Below, piece by piece: positions 46,910 through 56,001 of a stretch of DNA of 64,000 nt. The DNA is taken from the NCBI RefSeq assembly GCF_014203535.1, contig NZ_JACHJI010000002.1, positions 1-64,000 of the forward strand. Direction: 5' to 3'. The notes beneath the pieces are model-generated. The model was not told the DNA's origin. It did not search any database and saw nothing but the letters and a program-made list of their open reading frames with translations. This DNA is from Streptomyces griseomycini (lineage in GTDB: Bacteria > Actinomycetota > Actinomycetes > Streptomycetales > Streptomycetaceae). The translations under genes were made by a program, and so were the position numbers. Numbering within the stretch: position 1 is the stretch's first letter; the number at the start of each line of letters is the position of its first letter.

Positions 46910-47682
46910 GCATGGCGGCTGCGCAGGTCGTCCGGTCCGAGTGGACCAAGATCCGGTCGGTGGCGTCCACGGTGTGGACGCTCTCCCTGGCGGTGGTCGT
47001 CACCATCGCGCTCGGCATGCTGATCTCCGCGCTGTCGAGGAGCGAGTTCGACGGGATGGGCGCGCGGGACCGGCTCTCCTTCGACCCGACGTTCATCAGC
47101 TTCGCCGGGATGAGCCTCGGTCAGCTCGCGATGGTCGTGTTCGGGGTGCTGGTGGTGTCGAACGAGTACAGCACCGGGATGATCCGCACCTCGCTGGCGG
47201 CGGTCCCGCAGCGCGGCACGTTCCTGTTCGGCAAGATCGCGGTCGCCACCGTGCTCGCGCTCGTGGTCTCCCTGGCCACCAGCTTCGCCGCGTTCTTCCT
47301 GGGCCAGGCGATGCTCGGTGAGCACCGGGCGTCCCTCGGGGACGACGGGGTGCTGCGCGCGGTCATCGGCGGCGGCCTCTACATGACCCTGATCGCGGTG
47401 TTCTCGATGGGCGTCGCCACGATGCTGCGCTCGCCGATGCTGTCGCTGGGCATCCTGGTGCCGTTCTTCTTCCTGATCTCCAGCGTCCTGGGCTACGTCG
47501 ACGCGACGGAGGAGGTGGGCCGCTTCCTGCCCGACCAGGCCGGCAGCAGGATCATGCAGGTGGTCCCGCCGGTCGACGACGACACCCCGTACGGGCCCTG
47601 GGGCGGCCTCGGGATCATGGCGCTGTGGGTGGTCGCCGCGCTCGTCGGCGGCTACGCGCTGCTGAAGCGGCGCGACGCCTAG
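46906..47682 (+). CDS. ABC transporter permease (ABC-2 type)
   Basis: A 258-residue membrane protein with about six segments (about 23-45, 63-85, 105-130, 155-175, 180-200 and 230-250). VVRSEWTKIRSVASTVWTL is the usual cytoplasmic lead-in. ATG 46906 overlaps the ATPase stop; ATG 46912 fits its GAGGGG site slightly better and is an alternative start. It pairs with the preceding ATPase. Confidence 0.88.
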   Translation: MSMAAAQVVRSEWTKIRSVASTVWTLSLAVVVTIALGMLISALSRSEFDGMGARDRLSFDPTFISFAGMSLGQLAMVVFGVLVVSNEYSTGMIRTSLAAVPQRGTFLFGKIAVATVLALVVSLATSFAAFFLGQAMLGEHRASLGDDGVLRAVIGGGLYMTLIAVFSMGVATMLRSPMLSLGILVPFFFLISSVLGYVDATEEVGRFLPDQAGSRIMQVVPPVDDDTPYGPWGGLGIMALWVVAALVGGYALLKRRDA

Positions 47683-47686
47683 GGAG

Positions 47687-47715
47687 CGGCCGGGCGACCG
47701 GCCGGGACCGGTTTT
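47687..47715 (+). terminator. Terminator after the first ABC pair
   Basis: Seven-bp stem (47687-47693 and 47698-47704), loop gcga, followed by a T5 run at 47711-47715, unusual here for having a U-tract. Confidence 0.6.
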
Positions 47716-47813
47716 TGCCTCGCCTTGAGCGGAACCGTCAGCGCCTGGATATCCTCCTAACCCTTACGGGGGCGTGTGCCCCGCTGTCCTGAACCTTTCG
47801 ATGGGTGCGGAGC

Positions 47814-49121
47814 ATGATCGAGGCAGTCGGCCTGACCAAGCGCTACGGCGACAAGACCGCTGTGCACAACTTGTCCTTCCAGGTGCGGCCCGGCGCCGTC
47901 ACCGGTTTCCTGGGCCCCAACGGATCCGGCAAGTCGACGACGATGCGGATGATCCTCGGCCTGGACAACCCCACCGCGGGCCACGTCACGATCGGCGGCT
48001 ACCCGTACCGCAAGCTGCCCAACGCCCCCCGCCAGGTCGGCGCGCTGCTGGACGCCAAGGCGGTGCACGGCGGCCGGTCCGCCCGCAACCACCTGCTGTC
48101 CCTGGCCCAGCTGTCCGGCATCCCGGCCCGGCGCGTGGACGAGGTGCTGGGCGTGGTCGGCCTGCACGACGTGGCCGGCCGGCGCTCGAAGGGCTTCTCG
48201 CTGGGCATGGGCCAGCGGCTCGGCATCGCCGCCGCGCTGCTCGGCGACCCGCAGGTGCTGCTGTTCGACGAGCCCGTCAACGGCCTCGACCCCGAGGGCA
48301 TCCTCTGGGTGCGCAACCTGATGAAGGCACTGGCCGCCGAGGGCCGCACGGTGTTCGTCTCCTCCCACCTGATGAGCGAGATGGCGCTCACCGCCGACCA
48401 CCTCATCGTCATCGGGCGCGGACAGCTGCTCGCCGACATGAGCGTGAAGGACTTCATCTCCGCCAACTCCGCCGACTTCGCGCGCGTGCGCACGCCCGAC
48501 ACCGAGCCGCAGCAGCGCGAGAAGCTGTCCGCCGCGATCACCGAGGCCGGCGGCCACGTCCTGCCCGAGCAGGACGGCGCGCTGCGGGTGACGGGACTGC
48601 CGCTGCCGCGCATCAGCGACATCGCCCACGACGCCGACGTGCGGCTGTGGGAGCTGTCGCCGCACCAGGCCTCGCTGGAGGAGGCGTACATGCGGATGAC
48701 GCAGGGCGCCGTCGACTACCGCTCGACCGCCGACCAGAAGGCCGGGCTCCAGCAGCCGCTGCCGCCCGGCGCGCAGCCGCCGATGCCGGTGCCGGGTCAG
48801 GGCCAGCCCGGCTGGTACGCCCCGCCGCCGCCCCAGCAGGGCGGGCAGCCCTTCGCGGCGCCGCAGGCCCCGGCGGGCCCCTACGGCGCTCCGGGCGCCC
48901 CCGGCACCGCCCCGGGCGCCCCCGCGGCGAACCCGTACGCCCAGGCGGCCCCGCAGGGCCAGGCGCCCCAGGCCCCGACCGCCCCGCAAGCACCCCAAGC
49001 TCCGGCCACCCCGCAGGCCCCGGCCGTCCCACAGGCTCCGCAGGCCCCGGCCGCCCCGCCCTCCGTTGCCCCGACCGTCCCCACCGCCTCCGACGTGACC
49101 AAGCCCGAGGACGCCCGATGA
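47814..49121 (+). CDS. ABC transporter ATP-binding protein with Pro/Gln/Ala-rich tail
   Basis: A 435-residue paralogue of the ATPase at 45956: GFLGPNGSGKSTTMRMILGL, KGFSLGMGQRLGIAAALLGD, LLFDEPVNGLDPEGILW, VSSHLMSE. From residue about 310 onwards it continues into a 125-residue disordered tail rich in Pro, Gln and Ala (GAQPPMPVPGQGQPGW, APQAPTAPQAPQAPAT), absent from the other copy. ATG 47814 was preferred by alignment to the paralogue; GTG 47805 is possible. It overlaps the permease gene (ATGA). Confidence 0.9.
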   Translation: MIEAVGLTKRYGDKTAVHNLSFQVRPGAVTGFLGPNGSGKSTTMRMILGLDNPTAGHVTIGGYPYRKLPNAPRQVGALLDAKAVHGGRSARNHLLSLAQLSGIPARRVDEVLGVVGLHDVAGRRSKGFSLGMGQRLGIAAALLGDPQVLLFDEPVNGLDPEGILWVRNLMKALAAEGRTVFVSSHLMSEMALTADHLIVIGRGQLLADMSVKDFISANSADFARVRTPDTEPQQREKLSAAITEAGGHVLPEQDGALRVTGLPLPRISDIAHDADVRLWELSPHQASLEEAYMRMTQGAVDYRSTADQKAGLQQPLPPGAQPPMPVPGQGQPGWYAPPPPQQGGQPFAAPQAPAGPYGAPGAPGTAPGAPAANPYAQAAPQGQAPQAPTAPQAPQAPATPQAPAVPQAPQAPAAPPSVAPTVPTASDVTKPEDAR

Positions 49122-49993
49122 GCACGCCCCAGCCCCCGATGCCGCAGGCCGCCGCACCCGAATGGCAGGCGGCGCCCGCTTCCCCCTACCCCGGCTACAC
49201 CTCGCCGATCCCGGTGGTGCGCACGCACCTCGGGCACGCGATCGCCTCCGAGTGGACGAAGATCAAGTCGGTGCGCTCCACGATGTGGACGCTGGGCGTG
49301 TTCGTGCTGCTCGTGGTCGGCATCGGCCTGCTGACCGGCCTGGTCGTGGCCGGCCAGGACGCCGACCTGGGCGGGGAGAGCCCGCTGGGCCTGGGCTTCT
49401 TCGGACTGCTGCTGGGCAGCATGTGCGTCATGACGCTGGGCGTGCTGACCACAGCCTCGGAGTACGGCACCGGCATGATCCGCACCACGACGGTCGCCTG
49501 TCCCTCGCGCGCGCGGGTCCTCACGGCGAAGGCCGTGGTGTTCTTCCTCGTCGCCTTCGTGGTGACCCTGGTCTCCACCACGCTCATCGCCTTCGTGCAC
49601 GTGGCGATGCTGGAGGGCAACAGCGGCGCGGGGGATCCCTCGGGCGAGGAGTGGCTGAAGGGCACGGTCGGCGTCTCGCTCTACCTCGCCCTGCTCGGCA
49701 CGCTCTCGCTGGCCGTCGGCTCGATCATCCGGCACTCGGCGGGCGCCATCACCATCATGATCGGTGCCGTGCTCGCCCCGCTGGTGATCGCGCTGTTCAT
49801 GTTCTCGTCCTCGCTGCGGGACGTCCAGCAGGCGCTGTTCGAGTACTCCATCCCGAACCAGATGAGCATCTTCTACGCCAACTCCCTGAGCGAGTCCGGC
49901 CCGTCCGGCTGGGACCCGCTGTGGATCATGCTCGGTGTCACGGCCGTGGCGCTGGGCGGCGCCTTCGCCCTGCTGGAGAGGCGGGACGTGTAG
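49118..49993 (+). CDS. ABC transporter permease (ABC-2 type)
   Basis: A 291-residue permease. A Pro/Ala-rich cytoplasmic head (MSTPQPPMPQAAAPEWQAAP, about 1-38) resembles the ATPase tail in composition. HAIASEWTKIKSVRSTMWT precedes six membrane segments (about 60-285). It ends GGAFALLERRDV like its paralogue (GGYALLKRRDA). Substrate unknown. Confidence 0.88.
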   Translation: MSTPQPPMPQAAAPEWQAAPASPYPGYTSPIPVVRTHLGHAIASEWTKIKSVRSTMWTLGVFVLLVVGIGLLTGLVVAGQDADLGGESPLGLGFFGLLLGSMCVMTLGVLTTASEYGTGMIRTTTVACPSRARVLTAKAVVFFLVAFVVTLVSTTLIAFVHVAMLEGNSGAGDPSGEEWLKGTVGVSLYLALLGTLSLAVGSIIRHSAGAITIMIGAVLAPLVIALFMFSSSLRDVQQALFEYSIPNQMSIFYANSLSESGPSGWDPLWIMLGVTAVALGGAFALLERRDV

Positions 49994-50012
49994 GGACGTA
50001 CGGAGCCGCGGC

Positions 50013-50345
50013 TCAGAACCTCGGCGCGTTACGGGACCGCTGCACCCGCGTGGTGCGGCGGTCCTTGGCGTTCCAGCACGCCTTGTGCCAGTGCCGGCGC
50101 TCGTCGACGCCCGAGTGCTCCGGCCAGGCCACCACGTGCGGCACCCCGTCCGGGATCAACTGGTCGCAACCGGGGCAGCGGTAGGCCTTGCCCTGGGCGC
50201 TGGCGCCCGCCACGTGCCGTACGCTCCACTCCTCGTCCTGCCAGCTCTCCGTGGACTGCCAGCCGCCGTAGCGGCCGGAACGGTCGTCCTCGGCGCTGCG
50301 GCCGGACGAACCCTCTCCCTTGGGTCGGTTGCGACGCGGGGACAC
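50013..50345 (-). CDS. Small zinc-binding-type protein
   Basis: A 110-residue basic, hydrophilic protein. The first 40 residues are disordered (Arg/Ser/Gly-rich). The core YRCPGCDQLIPDGVPHVVAW plus HWHKACW gives CxxC...HxxC spacing that could bind one zinc. GTG 50345 has GAGGTG upstream. Homologues in Streptomyces are often labelled ATP/GTP-binding, but I see no P-loop. Possible nucleic-acid or protein contact; function unknown. Confidence 0.7.
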   Translation of the reverse strand: MSPRRNRPKGEGSSGRSAEDDRSGRYGGWQSTESWQDEEWSVRHVAGASAQGKAYRCPGCDQLIPDGVPHVVAWPEHSGVDERRHWHKACWNAKDRRTTRVQRSRNAPRF

Positions 50346-50585
50346 GGAACACCTCACGGGGCTGTACAGGATGCAGGGGCCGCGTCCAGCCTACGCGGCA
50401 CGCTCAGGGGTACGCGTACACCGTCAACCGCCACAAGCTCCCTCCCCGGCACCACGGCGCCCTTCCGAGCGGCTCATTCTGCAGACAATCCGCAAAGCGC
50501 CCCGCCCGGCCGTGTCCTCGGCACGTGTCAGACGGTTATGCCCTGCGGGGGAGCTCCGCGTCGGGGCCAAGGAAGCAGGAAAGCA

Positions 50586-51614
50586 ATGCGCGTTGGAAGT
50601 TTCGTGTTGGCCGCCCAGTTCCCCGGGCAGGGCGAGGGGGAGGCGCTGCACCGCGCGGTCCGCTCGGCCGAGGTGGCCGAGGAGGCGGGGCTCGACACGG
50701 TCTGGCTGGCCGAGCACCACTTCGTGCCGTACGGCACCTGCCCGTCGGCCGTCACCCTGGCCGCGTTACTGCTCGGCCGCACCCGCCGCCTGCGGGTCGG
50801 CACGGCGGTGAGCGTGCTGTCCACCACCCACCCCGTGACGCTCGGTGAACAGGCCGCGCTGCTGCACGTGACCAGCGGCGGCCGGTTCTCGCTGGGGGTC
50901 GGGCGCGGCGGGCCGTGGGTCGACCTGGAGGTGTTCGGGTCCGGCCTGGAGGCGTACGAGAAGGGGTTCCCGGAGTCCCTCGACCTGCTGGTGCGCTGGC
51001 TGCGCGAACCGTCCGTCGGGGCCGTCGGCGAGCGCTTCCGCTTCCGCGAAGTCCCGGTCGTGCCGCGCCCGTCGGAGTCCCTCACCGAGACCGAGGGTCC
51101 CGAGGTCGTGGTCGCCTGCACCTCCCCGGCCAGCGTGCGGCTGGCCGCCGAACGCGGGCTGCCGATGCTGCTCGGCATGCACATCGGGGACGAGGAGAAG
51201 GCCGAGATGGTCGCCCTGTGGCGGCAGCACGCGCGCGCGTGCGGACGGCCGGCCCGGGAGATCCACCGTGCCGCACACGTCTCGGCCGGCGTCTGCCAGG
51301 TCGCGGACCGGCGCACGGACGCGGTGGAGACGCTGACCAAGGCGATGCCGGGCTGGCTGCGCCAGGGACTCGAGGCGCACGTCACGGTGGACGGCCGGGC
51401 ACGGCGGATGCGCGATCCGCTCGCGTACACCGAACTGCTCTGCGGACTGCACCCGGTGGGTCCCCCGCGGCTGTGCGCCGACCGGCTCGCCGCGACCAGC
51501 GAGCGGACCGGGATCTCCCGTTTCGCCCTGCTCGTCGAGGGTTCCGGCGACCTGGCGGCGACCGAGGAGAACGTACGGCGCCTCGGGGCCGAGGTGCTGC
51601 CCCGACTCGACTGA
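50586..51614 (+). CDS. LLM-class flavin-dependent oxidoreductase with a TTA codon
   Basis: A 342-residue TIM-barrel enzyme of the luciferase-like monooxygenase group, using FMN or F420. Signatures are DTVWLAEHHFVPYGTCPSAV, TLGEQAALLHVTSGGRFSLG and GVGRGGPW. Substrate unknown. ATG 50586 has AGGAA five bases upstream. Codon 61 (50766-50768) is TTA, the only in-frame TTA I found in the window, so translation should depend on the bldA leucyl tRNA and occur late in development. Confidence 0.9.
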   Translation: MRVGSFVLAAQFPGQGEGEALHRAVRSAEVAEEAGLDTVWLAEHHFVPYGTCPSAVTLAALLLGRTRRLRVGTAVSVLSTTHPVTLGEQAALLHVTSGGRFSLGVGRGGPWVDLEVFGSGLEAYEKGFPESLDLLVRWLREPSVGAVGERFRFREVPVVPRPSESLTETEGPEVVVACTSPASVRLAAERGLPMLLGMHIGDEEKAEMVALWRQHARACGRPAREIHRAAHVSAGVCQVADRRTDAVETLTKAMPGWLRQGLEAHVTVDGRARRMRDPLAYTELLCGLHPVGPPRLCADRLAATSERTGISRFALLVEGSGDLAATEENVRRLGAEVLPRLD

Positions 51615-51635
51615 GCGAGCCGGGCCCCACGAGAG

Positions 51636-51684
51636 GCTTGCCGCCCCTGTACGAACCGCACCTCCCGCGTACGGAGCGGCAAGC
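51636..51684. terminator. Terminator between LLM and SCO5389-family genes
   Basis: Arms gcttgccgc (51636-51644) and gcggcaagc (51676-51684) pair perfectly, with an inner gtacg/cgtac stem. It lies between two convergent genes. Confidence 0.7.
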
Positions 51685-51699
51685 GAACGACGGGGCGCG

Positions 51700-52092
51700 T
51701 CAGCAGTCGCGCAGTTCCGGCGACTGGTTCAGCAGCTGGTTGCGGACCGAGGTGAAGCGGGCCAGCGTCTCGTCGACCGAGGAGTCAAGCGGGAACACGG
51801 CCACCCGGTGGCAGTTCTGGAAGGCCAGCCGAACACCGAAGTGCCGTTGCAGCGCGCCGCGTATCGCGTCACTCGCTAGTGCACGCAGCAGCTGACCGCG
51901 TGCCTGCTCGTCCGGCGGGGGCGTCTGGTTGTCGGCGAAGGGTCCGCCGTCCACCTTCAGCTGGGCCACCAGGGAGCTGATCGTCTCCCACGCATAGGGC
52001 AGGGAGGTCCGGACGCAGTCGACGAAGTCAGCTTCGTCGACCTCGCCTCGCTCGGCCTGTTCGAGTAGGGCCGGTGAGACGTCGAGCGACAT
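51700..52092 (-). CDS. SCO5389-family conserved actinomycete protein
   Basis: A 130-residue cytoplasmic protein, conserved in Streptomyces and without known activity. Sequence MSLDVSPALLEQAERGEVDE, VRTSLPYAWETISSLVAQL, then HRVAVFPLDSSVDETLARF and a C-terminal Cys. ATG 52092 has GAGGAG six bases upstream, a strong start. It is divergent from nucS with 288 bp between them. Confidence 0.8.
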   Translation of the reverse strand: MSLDVSPALLEQAERGEVDEADFVDCVRTSLPYAWETISSLVAQLKVDGGPFADNQTPPPDEQARGQLLRALASDAIRGALQRHFGVRLAFQNCHRVAVFPLDSSVDETLARFTSVRNQLLNQSPELRDC

Positions 52093-52366
52093 GGGTTCTC
52101 CTCTCGCACCCCCGACGAGCAGGGGTTGCCTGACAGATAAGGGAGTTCGCGATATCGGACACGCTGCGTACACATCTCGCGACCTCCCGTTCAATACCGT
52201 AAGCAACGGACCGTGACGGCACCAGGAGAATGCCCGGATGCGGAACTTCCTGTGGGCAGGTAATCGGCCACCACCGAACACGCGTTTTCCAGGAGATACA
52301 GGACGCACCTCATGGGGCCCACGAGGCCGTCACGAGGGCGAATCGCGTCGAGGCGGGCCGGTCGAG

Positions 52367-52372
52367 TAGCGT
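52367..52372 (+). promoter_or_regulatory. -10 element of nucS, probable leaderless start
   Basis: TAGCGT lies eight bases before ATG 52381 and no Shine-Dalgarno sequence intervenes, so the message probably begins at the start codon. Confidence 0.4.
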
Positions 52373-52380
52373 TGCCGACC

Positions 52381-53052
52381 ATGCGTCTCGTCATTGCCCG
52401 CTGCTCCGTGGACTACGCCGGGCGGCTCACCGCGCACCTGCCCCCGGCACCCCGTCTGATCCTGGTCAAGGCGGACGGCAGCGTCTCGGTCCACGCCGAC
52501 GACCGGGCCTACAAGCCCCTGAACTGGATGTCGCCGCCCTGCACGCTGAAGGAGGGCACCGGCGAGGAAGAGGGCGTCTGGACCGTCGTCAACAAGGCGG
52601 GCGAGAAACTCATCATCACGATGGAGGAGATCCTCCACGACTCCTCGCACGAACTGGGCGTCGATCCCGGCCTGATCAAGGACGGCGTGGAAGCGCACCT
52701 CCAGGAGCTGCTCGCCGACCGCATCGAGACCCTCGGCGAGGGCTACACCCTCATCCGCCGCGAGTACATGACCGCCATCGGTCCCGTCGACATCCTGTGC
52801 CGGGACGCCGAGGGGCGGACCGTGGCGGTGGAGATCAAGCGGCGCGGCGAGATCGACGGCGTGGAACAGCTCACGCGCTACCTGGAGCTGCTGAACCGCG
52901 ACCCCCATCTCGCCCCGGTACGCGGCATCTTCGCCGCCCAGGAGATCAAGCCGCAGGCCCGCGTGCTCGCCACGGACCGGGGCATCGGCTGCCAGGTCCT
53001 CGACTACGACGCGCTGCGGGGCATCGAGGACGACAAGCTGCGGCTGTTCTGA
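52381..53052 (+). CDS. nucS: Mismatch-specific endonuclease NucS/EndoMS
   Basis: A 223-residue nuclease that cuts both strands at mismatches, giving actinobacteria mismatch repair without MutS/MutL. The N-terminal dimerisation domain ([16 protein letters not shown]) leads to a RecB-like nuclease core with [20 protein letters not shown] (Asp, Glu and Lys of the active site) and QLTRYLE. The last residues DDKLRLF are the sliding-clamp motif. Length equals known NucS. An upstream in-frame extension to 52312 is unlikely. Confidence 0.95.
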   Translation: MRLVIARCSVDYAGRLTAHLPPAPRLILVKADGSVSVHADDRAYKPLNWMSPPCTLKEGTGEEEGVWTVVNKAGEKLIITMEEILHDSSHELGVDPGLIKDGVEAHLQELLADRIETLGEGYTLIRREYMTAIGPVDILCRDAEGRTVAVEIKRRGEIDGVEQLTRYLELLNRDPHLAPVRGIFAAQEIKPQARVLATDRGIGCQVLDYDALRGIEDDKLRLF

Positions 53053-53071
53053 GCGGCGCCGCGACGGCAGG

Positions 53072-53103
53072 AAGGGCCGGGTTCCCGCGGGAACCCGGCC
53101 CTT
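53072..53103. terminator. Terminator between nucS and the NTPase gene
   Basis: Perfect 15-bp arms (53072-53086 and 53089-53103) around gc, shared by convergent genes. Confidence 0.85.
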
Positions 53104-53119
53104 TCCGTGCGCCTGACCG

Positions 53120-55690
53120 TCAGATCACCGTCTCCGAGCCGCTGGGCGAACCGGGCGTGCCCGCGCCGGAGCTCTGCGGGGCGCTCGCCGAGGTGCTCGT
53201 CTCCACGGGGGAGGACGAGGCGGTGCCGCTCGCGGAGTCGCTGGTGGACGGCGGCGGGGTCCCGGGGTCGGTGGTCCCGGGGTCGGTCCCGGTCGGCTCC
53301 GGGTCCGGGTCGGTCCCGGTCGGGTCCGGGTCCGGATCCGGGTCCGGGTCCGGGTCGGTCGGATCGGGAGACACGGAGGTGGACGGCTTGCTCGTCTTCG
53401 TCGGCTTGGAACTCGGGGAACTCGCCGGCGGTTTCGAGGAGTCGTCCGGCTTCGTCGTGCCGCTCTCGTCGTCCGACGGCCCGCCCGACCCGGTGGCCGT
53501 CGACGTCGGGTCGTCGGAGGTGCCCAGGGTGCCGTCCGGGCCCGGGTCGGTCGGCCGGCTGGTGGCCTTCCCGGTGTCGCCGTCCCCCCCGGCCGCCGGG
53601 TCGGCGCCCAGGCTGCCGTCGTCGACGCCCTGGCTCGCGGACGGGTTGACGCCGACGTTCTCCGACGGGCTGCCGGCGTCGTTGTCCGACGTGGCGCCGA
53701 GGGTGACCACGGTGCCCAGCACGGCGACGAGCAGCGCGCCCGCGCCGGCCGCCACGAGGTTGCGCCGGGCCAGGCTCTTCAGGCCGCCGCCCGCCTTGCC
53801 CCGCGGCGCGGACGTGGGCGTGGACGTGGACGCGGTGCGGTGGATGACCAGGGGGGTGTCGGCGGGCGGCTGGAGGTCCGGGAAGGCCGTCGGCACCCCG
53901 CGGGGCGGCGGGGCCGACTCCTCGACGTGGGCCTCGGGCACCTCCTCCCCCGCGGTCGGCGCGAGCGCCAGCGGGGTTCCGGAGCGGTCGGCGACCAGGG
54001 CCAGCGCACGGCGGCCGGCGACGGTGCCGCGCTTGTCGGCGAGGGCGCCGCGCAGGCCGATGGACGCCTCCAGTTCGGCGCGCGACCGGTCGAGCTGTCC
54101 GGCGCACAGGGCGAGGATGCCGAGCTCGTGGTGGAAGTAGGCCTGCTCCGGCACGTCCCCGGCGAGCCGGGCGGCCTCCGCGCCGGACCGCAGCGCCTTC
54201 TCCCAGGCGCTCCAGTGCAGGCCCGCGGCGAACGCGGGGGCGGCGGCGCGGGCGAGCTGCACGGCCGTGCTCGGCTCGCCCTCGGTGGTGGCCGTGGTGA
54301 GCGGCGACAGCGCGGCGAGCACGGTGAGCACCGCGTCGGCCTCGGCGCACACCCGTTCCGGGGTCACCGAGGGGTGCCCGGCCCACCAGGCGTAGTGCTG
54401 GGCGGCGGCACGGGTCTGGGCCTCGGCCTCGTCGGCGTAACCGGCGGCCTCCAGCTGGGCCTGCACCCCGGCGGCGAGCCGGTAGCGGGAGCCGACCGGA
54501 CAGACCAGCCCGCAGGCGGCCAGCTCGCCGAGCGCGGCGTCGGCGTGGGTGTCGCCGACCAGGGCGGGCAGATGCGCCTGGTGGGGCACCTCGCCGCCGA
54601 GCGCGACGGCGAACCGCAGGGTGGCGCGGGCGGAGGCGCTGAGCCGGGAGGCGAGCAGCGGGGCGGGGGCGGCGGCCTCGCCGAGCGCGGGCAGCGGCAC
54701 CTCGTCGCCGTCGACGGCGTCGTACGGCGGTGCGTCGGGCCGGACGTCCTCGAAGACCCCGAACTCGTCGACGGCGCTGGTGCCGGCCCGCAGCCGGTCG
54801 CGCTGCCGCAGCAGGGCGCCGGCCTGGACGAAGCGCAGCGGCAGGCCCTCGGACTCGAACCAGAGGTCGCCGGCCCAGTTCCGCTCGTCCTCGGTGAGGC
54901 GGCGGCCGACGGCGTGCTCCAGCAGCTCGAGGCCGGCCGCGCGGTCGAGCCCGTCGAGGGCGACCTCCTCGACGCCGGAGTCGGCGGACGGGGCGGACAC
55001 GTCCGGGGTGGCGCCGAACAGGAAGGCGCACTCGGGCGTGGCGTCCAGCAGCTCGTCGAGGGCGGCACCGCCGAACTCGAGGTCGTCGAGGACGACGACG
55101 GCGCCGATCTCGCGGACGCAGTCGACCAGTTCGTCCCGGTCCGGGCGGTGCAGCGGGGCGTTGTGGACGGCGTAGAACAGGTCGTACAGCAGGTCGTCGG
55201 CCGAGCGGCGGTGGCCGTTCAGCCGGACGACGCCGTCGGGGGCGAGGTCCGCGCAGTCCTCGGCGACGACGTCGAGGAGCCGGGTGCGGCCGGAGCCGGC
55301 GGGGCCGGTGAGGCGCACGGAGCGGCCGCGGGCGAGCAGCCGGACCAGCTTCTCGCGCTCGTCCTGACGGGCCAGCAGCGGCAGCACGGGCTGCGCCGGT
55401 CCGGGCGGGGCGGTCGGCCTGGCGGCCCGCTCGACCTCGGCTCGCCCGGCCTCGTCCAGCTTGGCCGGGCGGGCGGGCCGTTCGGCGGGCGGGCAGGGCT
55501 CGATCTCGCTGCCGTCGACGGGGTTGACGGTGAGCAGGAAGTCGCCGGAGACGAGCTGCACCGTGCGGGCGAGCGCCGGTGCGTGCTGTCCGAAGTCGGA
55601 AGTGAGGGATTCCCGGGGAGGGCGCTGGCGCGGCCCGTGGCCGTCACCGTCATGGCCGTACTCCTCGGGTCCCCGGCTGTTCGGGTCCAT
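53120..55690 (-). CDS. Membrane-anchored STAND-like NTPase with Asp-Pro tail
   Basis: An 856-residue protein. The N-terminus is cytoplasmic and contains a P-loop (RLTGPAGSGRTRLLDVVAED, about 145) and a Walker B-type VVVLDDLEF, followed by a helical sensor region (about 300-600). A single membrane segment VAAGAGALLVAVLGTVVTLG (about 675-695) leads to an exposed tail of about 160 residues rich in Pro/Ser/Thr/Asp, with DPDPDPDPDPTGTDPD repeats. Topology resembles other Streptomyces signalling ATPases with outside tails, but the role is unknown. ATG 55690 has TAGGACC upstream. Confidence 0.8.
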   Translation of the reverse strand: MDPNSRGPEEYGHDGDGHGPRQRPPRESLTSDFGQHAPALARTVQLVSGDFLLTVNPVDGSEIEPCPPAERPARPAKLDEAGRAEVERAARPTAPPGPAQPVLPLLARQDEREKLVRLLARGRSVRLTGPAGSGRTRLLDVVAEDCADLAPDGVVRLNGHRRSADDLLYDLFYAVHNAPLHRPDRDELVDCVREIGAVVVLDDLEFGGAALDELLDATPECAFLFGATPDVSAPSADSGVEEVALDGLDRAAGLELLEHAVGRRLTEDERNWAGDLWFESEGLPLRFVQAGALLRQRDRLRAGTSAVDEFGVFEDVRPDAPPYDAVDGDEVPLPALGEAAAPAPLLASRLSASARATLRFAVALGGEVPHQAHLPALVGDTHADAALGELAACGLVCPVGSRYRLAAGVQAQLEAAGYADEAEAQTRAAAQHYAWWAGHPSVTPERVCAEADAVLTVLAALSPLTTATTEGEPSTAVQLARAAAPAFAAGLHWSAWEKALRSGAEAARLAGDVPEQAYFHHELGILALCAGQLDRSRAELEASIGLRGALADKRGTVAGRRALALVADRSGTPLALAPTAGEEVPEAHVEESAPPPRGVPTAFPDLQPPADTPLVIHRTASTSTPTSAPRGKAGGGLKSLARRNLVAAGAGALLVAVLGTVVTLGATSDNDAGSPSENVGVNPSASQGVDDGSLGADPAAGGDGDTGKATSRPTDPGPDGTLGTSDDPTSTATGSGGPSDDESGTTKPDDSSKPPASSPSSKPTKTSKPSTSVSPDPTDPDPDPDPDPDPTGTDPDPEPTGTDPGTTDPGTPPPSTSDSASGTASSSPVETSTSASAPQSSGAGTPGSPSGSETVI
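53297..53371 (-). repeat. GGGTCC hexamer repeat encoding the Asp-Pro tail
   Basis: Tandem gggtcc/gggtcg units (minus strand GGACCC) encode alternating Asp and Pro in the NTPase tail. Hexamers keep frame when copy number changes. Confidence 0.7.
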
Positions 55691-56001
55691 AGGTCCTAGC
55701 CCCCCAAAAGCGTCGTGTGCCTGGGTCCTGTCGCCGGACTCCCGCCTGCCGCGGGTCCGACAGTTCCCAGAGCCCCTCCCGGCCTTGCCGCACACCGCGC
55801 TGTCGCTTCTGGTCCGGGCCCGCTCGAGGGTTGCGAGGCAGCGGGCAGCCGCACCCTAAACCTTCGCTCAGTATCCACGACAGTCCGGGGTACCGCGCCG
55901 TCCGAGACGTCACGGTCTCGTGAGGATTGTGCGTGCGTCGCACGGTGCGCCGAGGCCGGTCCGGGTGGTGCCGGTCGTCCGGTTTCCCACCCGTACGGCC
56001 C
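55691..56001. other. 311-bp gap between NTPase and STAS genes
   Basis: No gene supported. On the minus strand TAGGGT (55853-55858) could be a -10 for the NTPase gene. A six-bp hairpin (CGAGAC 55903-55908, GTCTCG 55915-55920) lies about 80 bp after the STAS stop and may terminate it. Confidence 0.4.
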
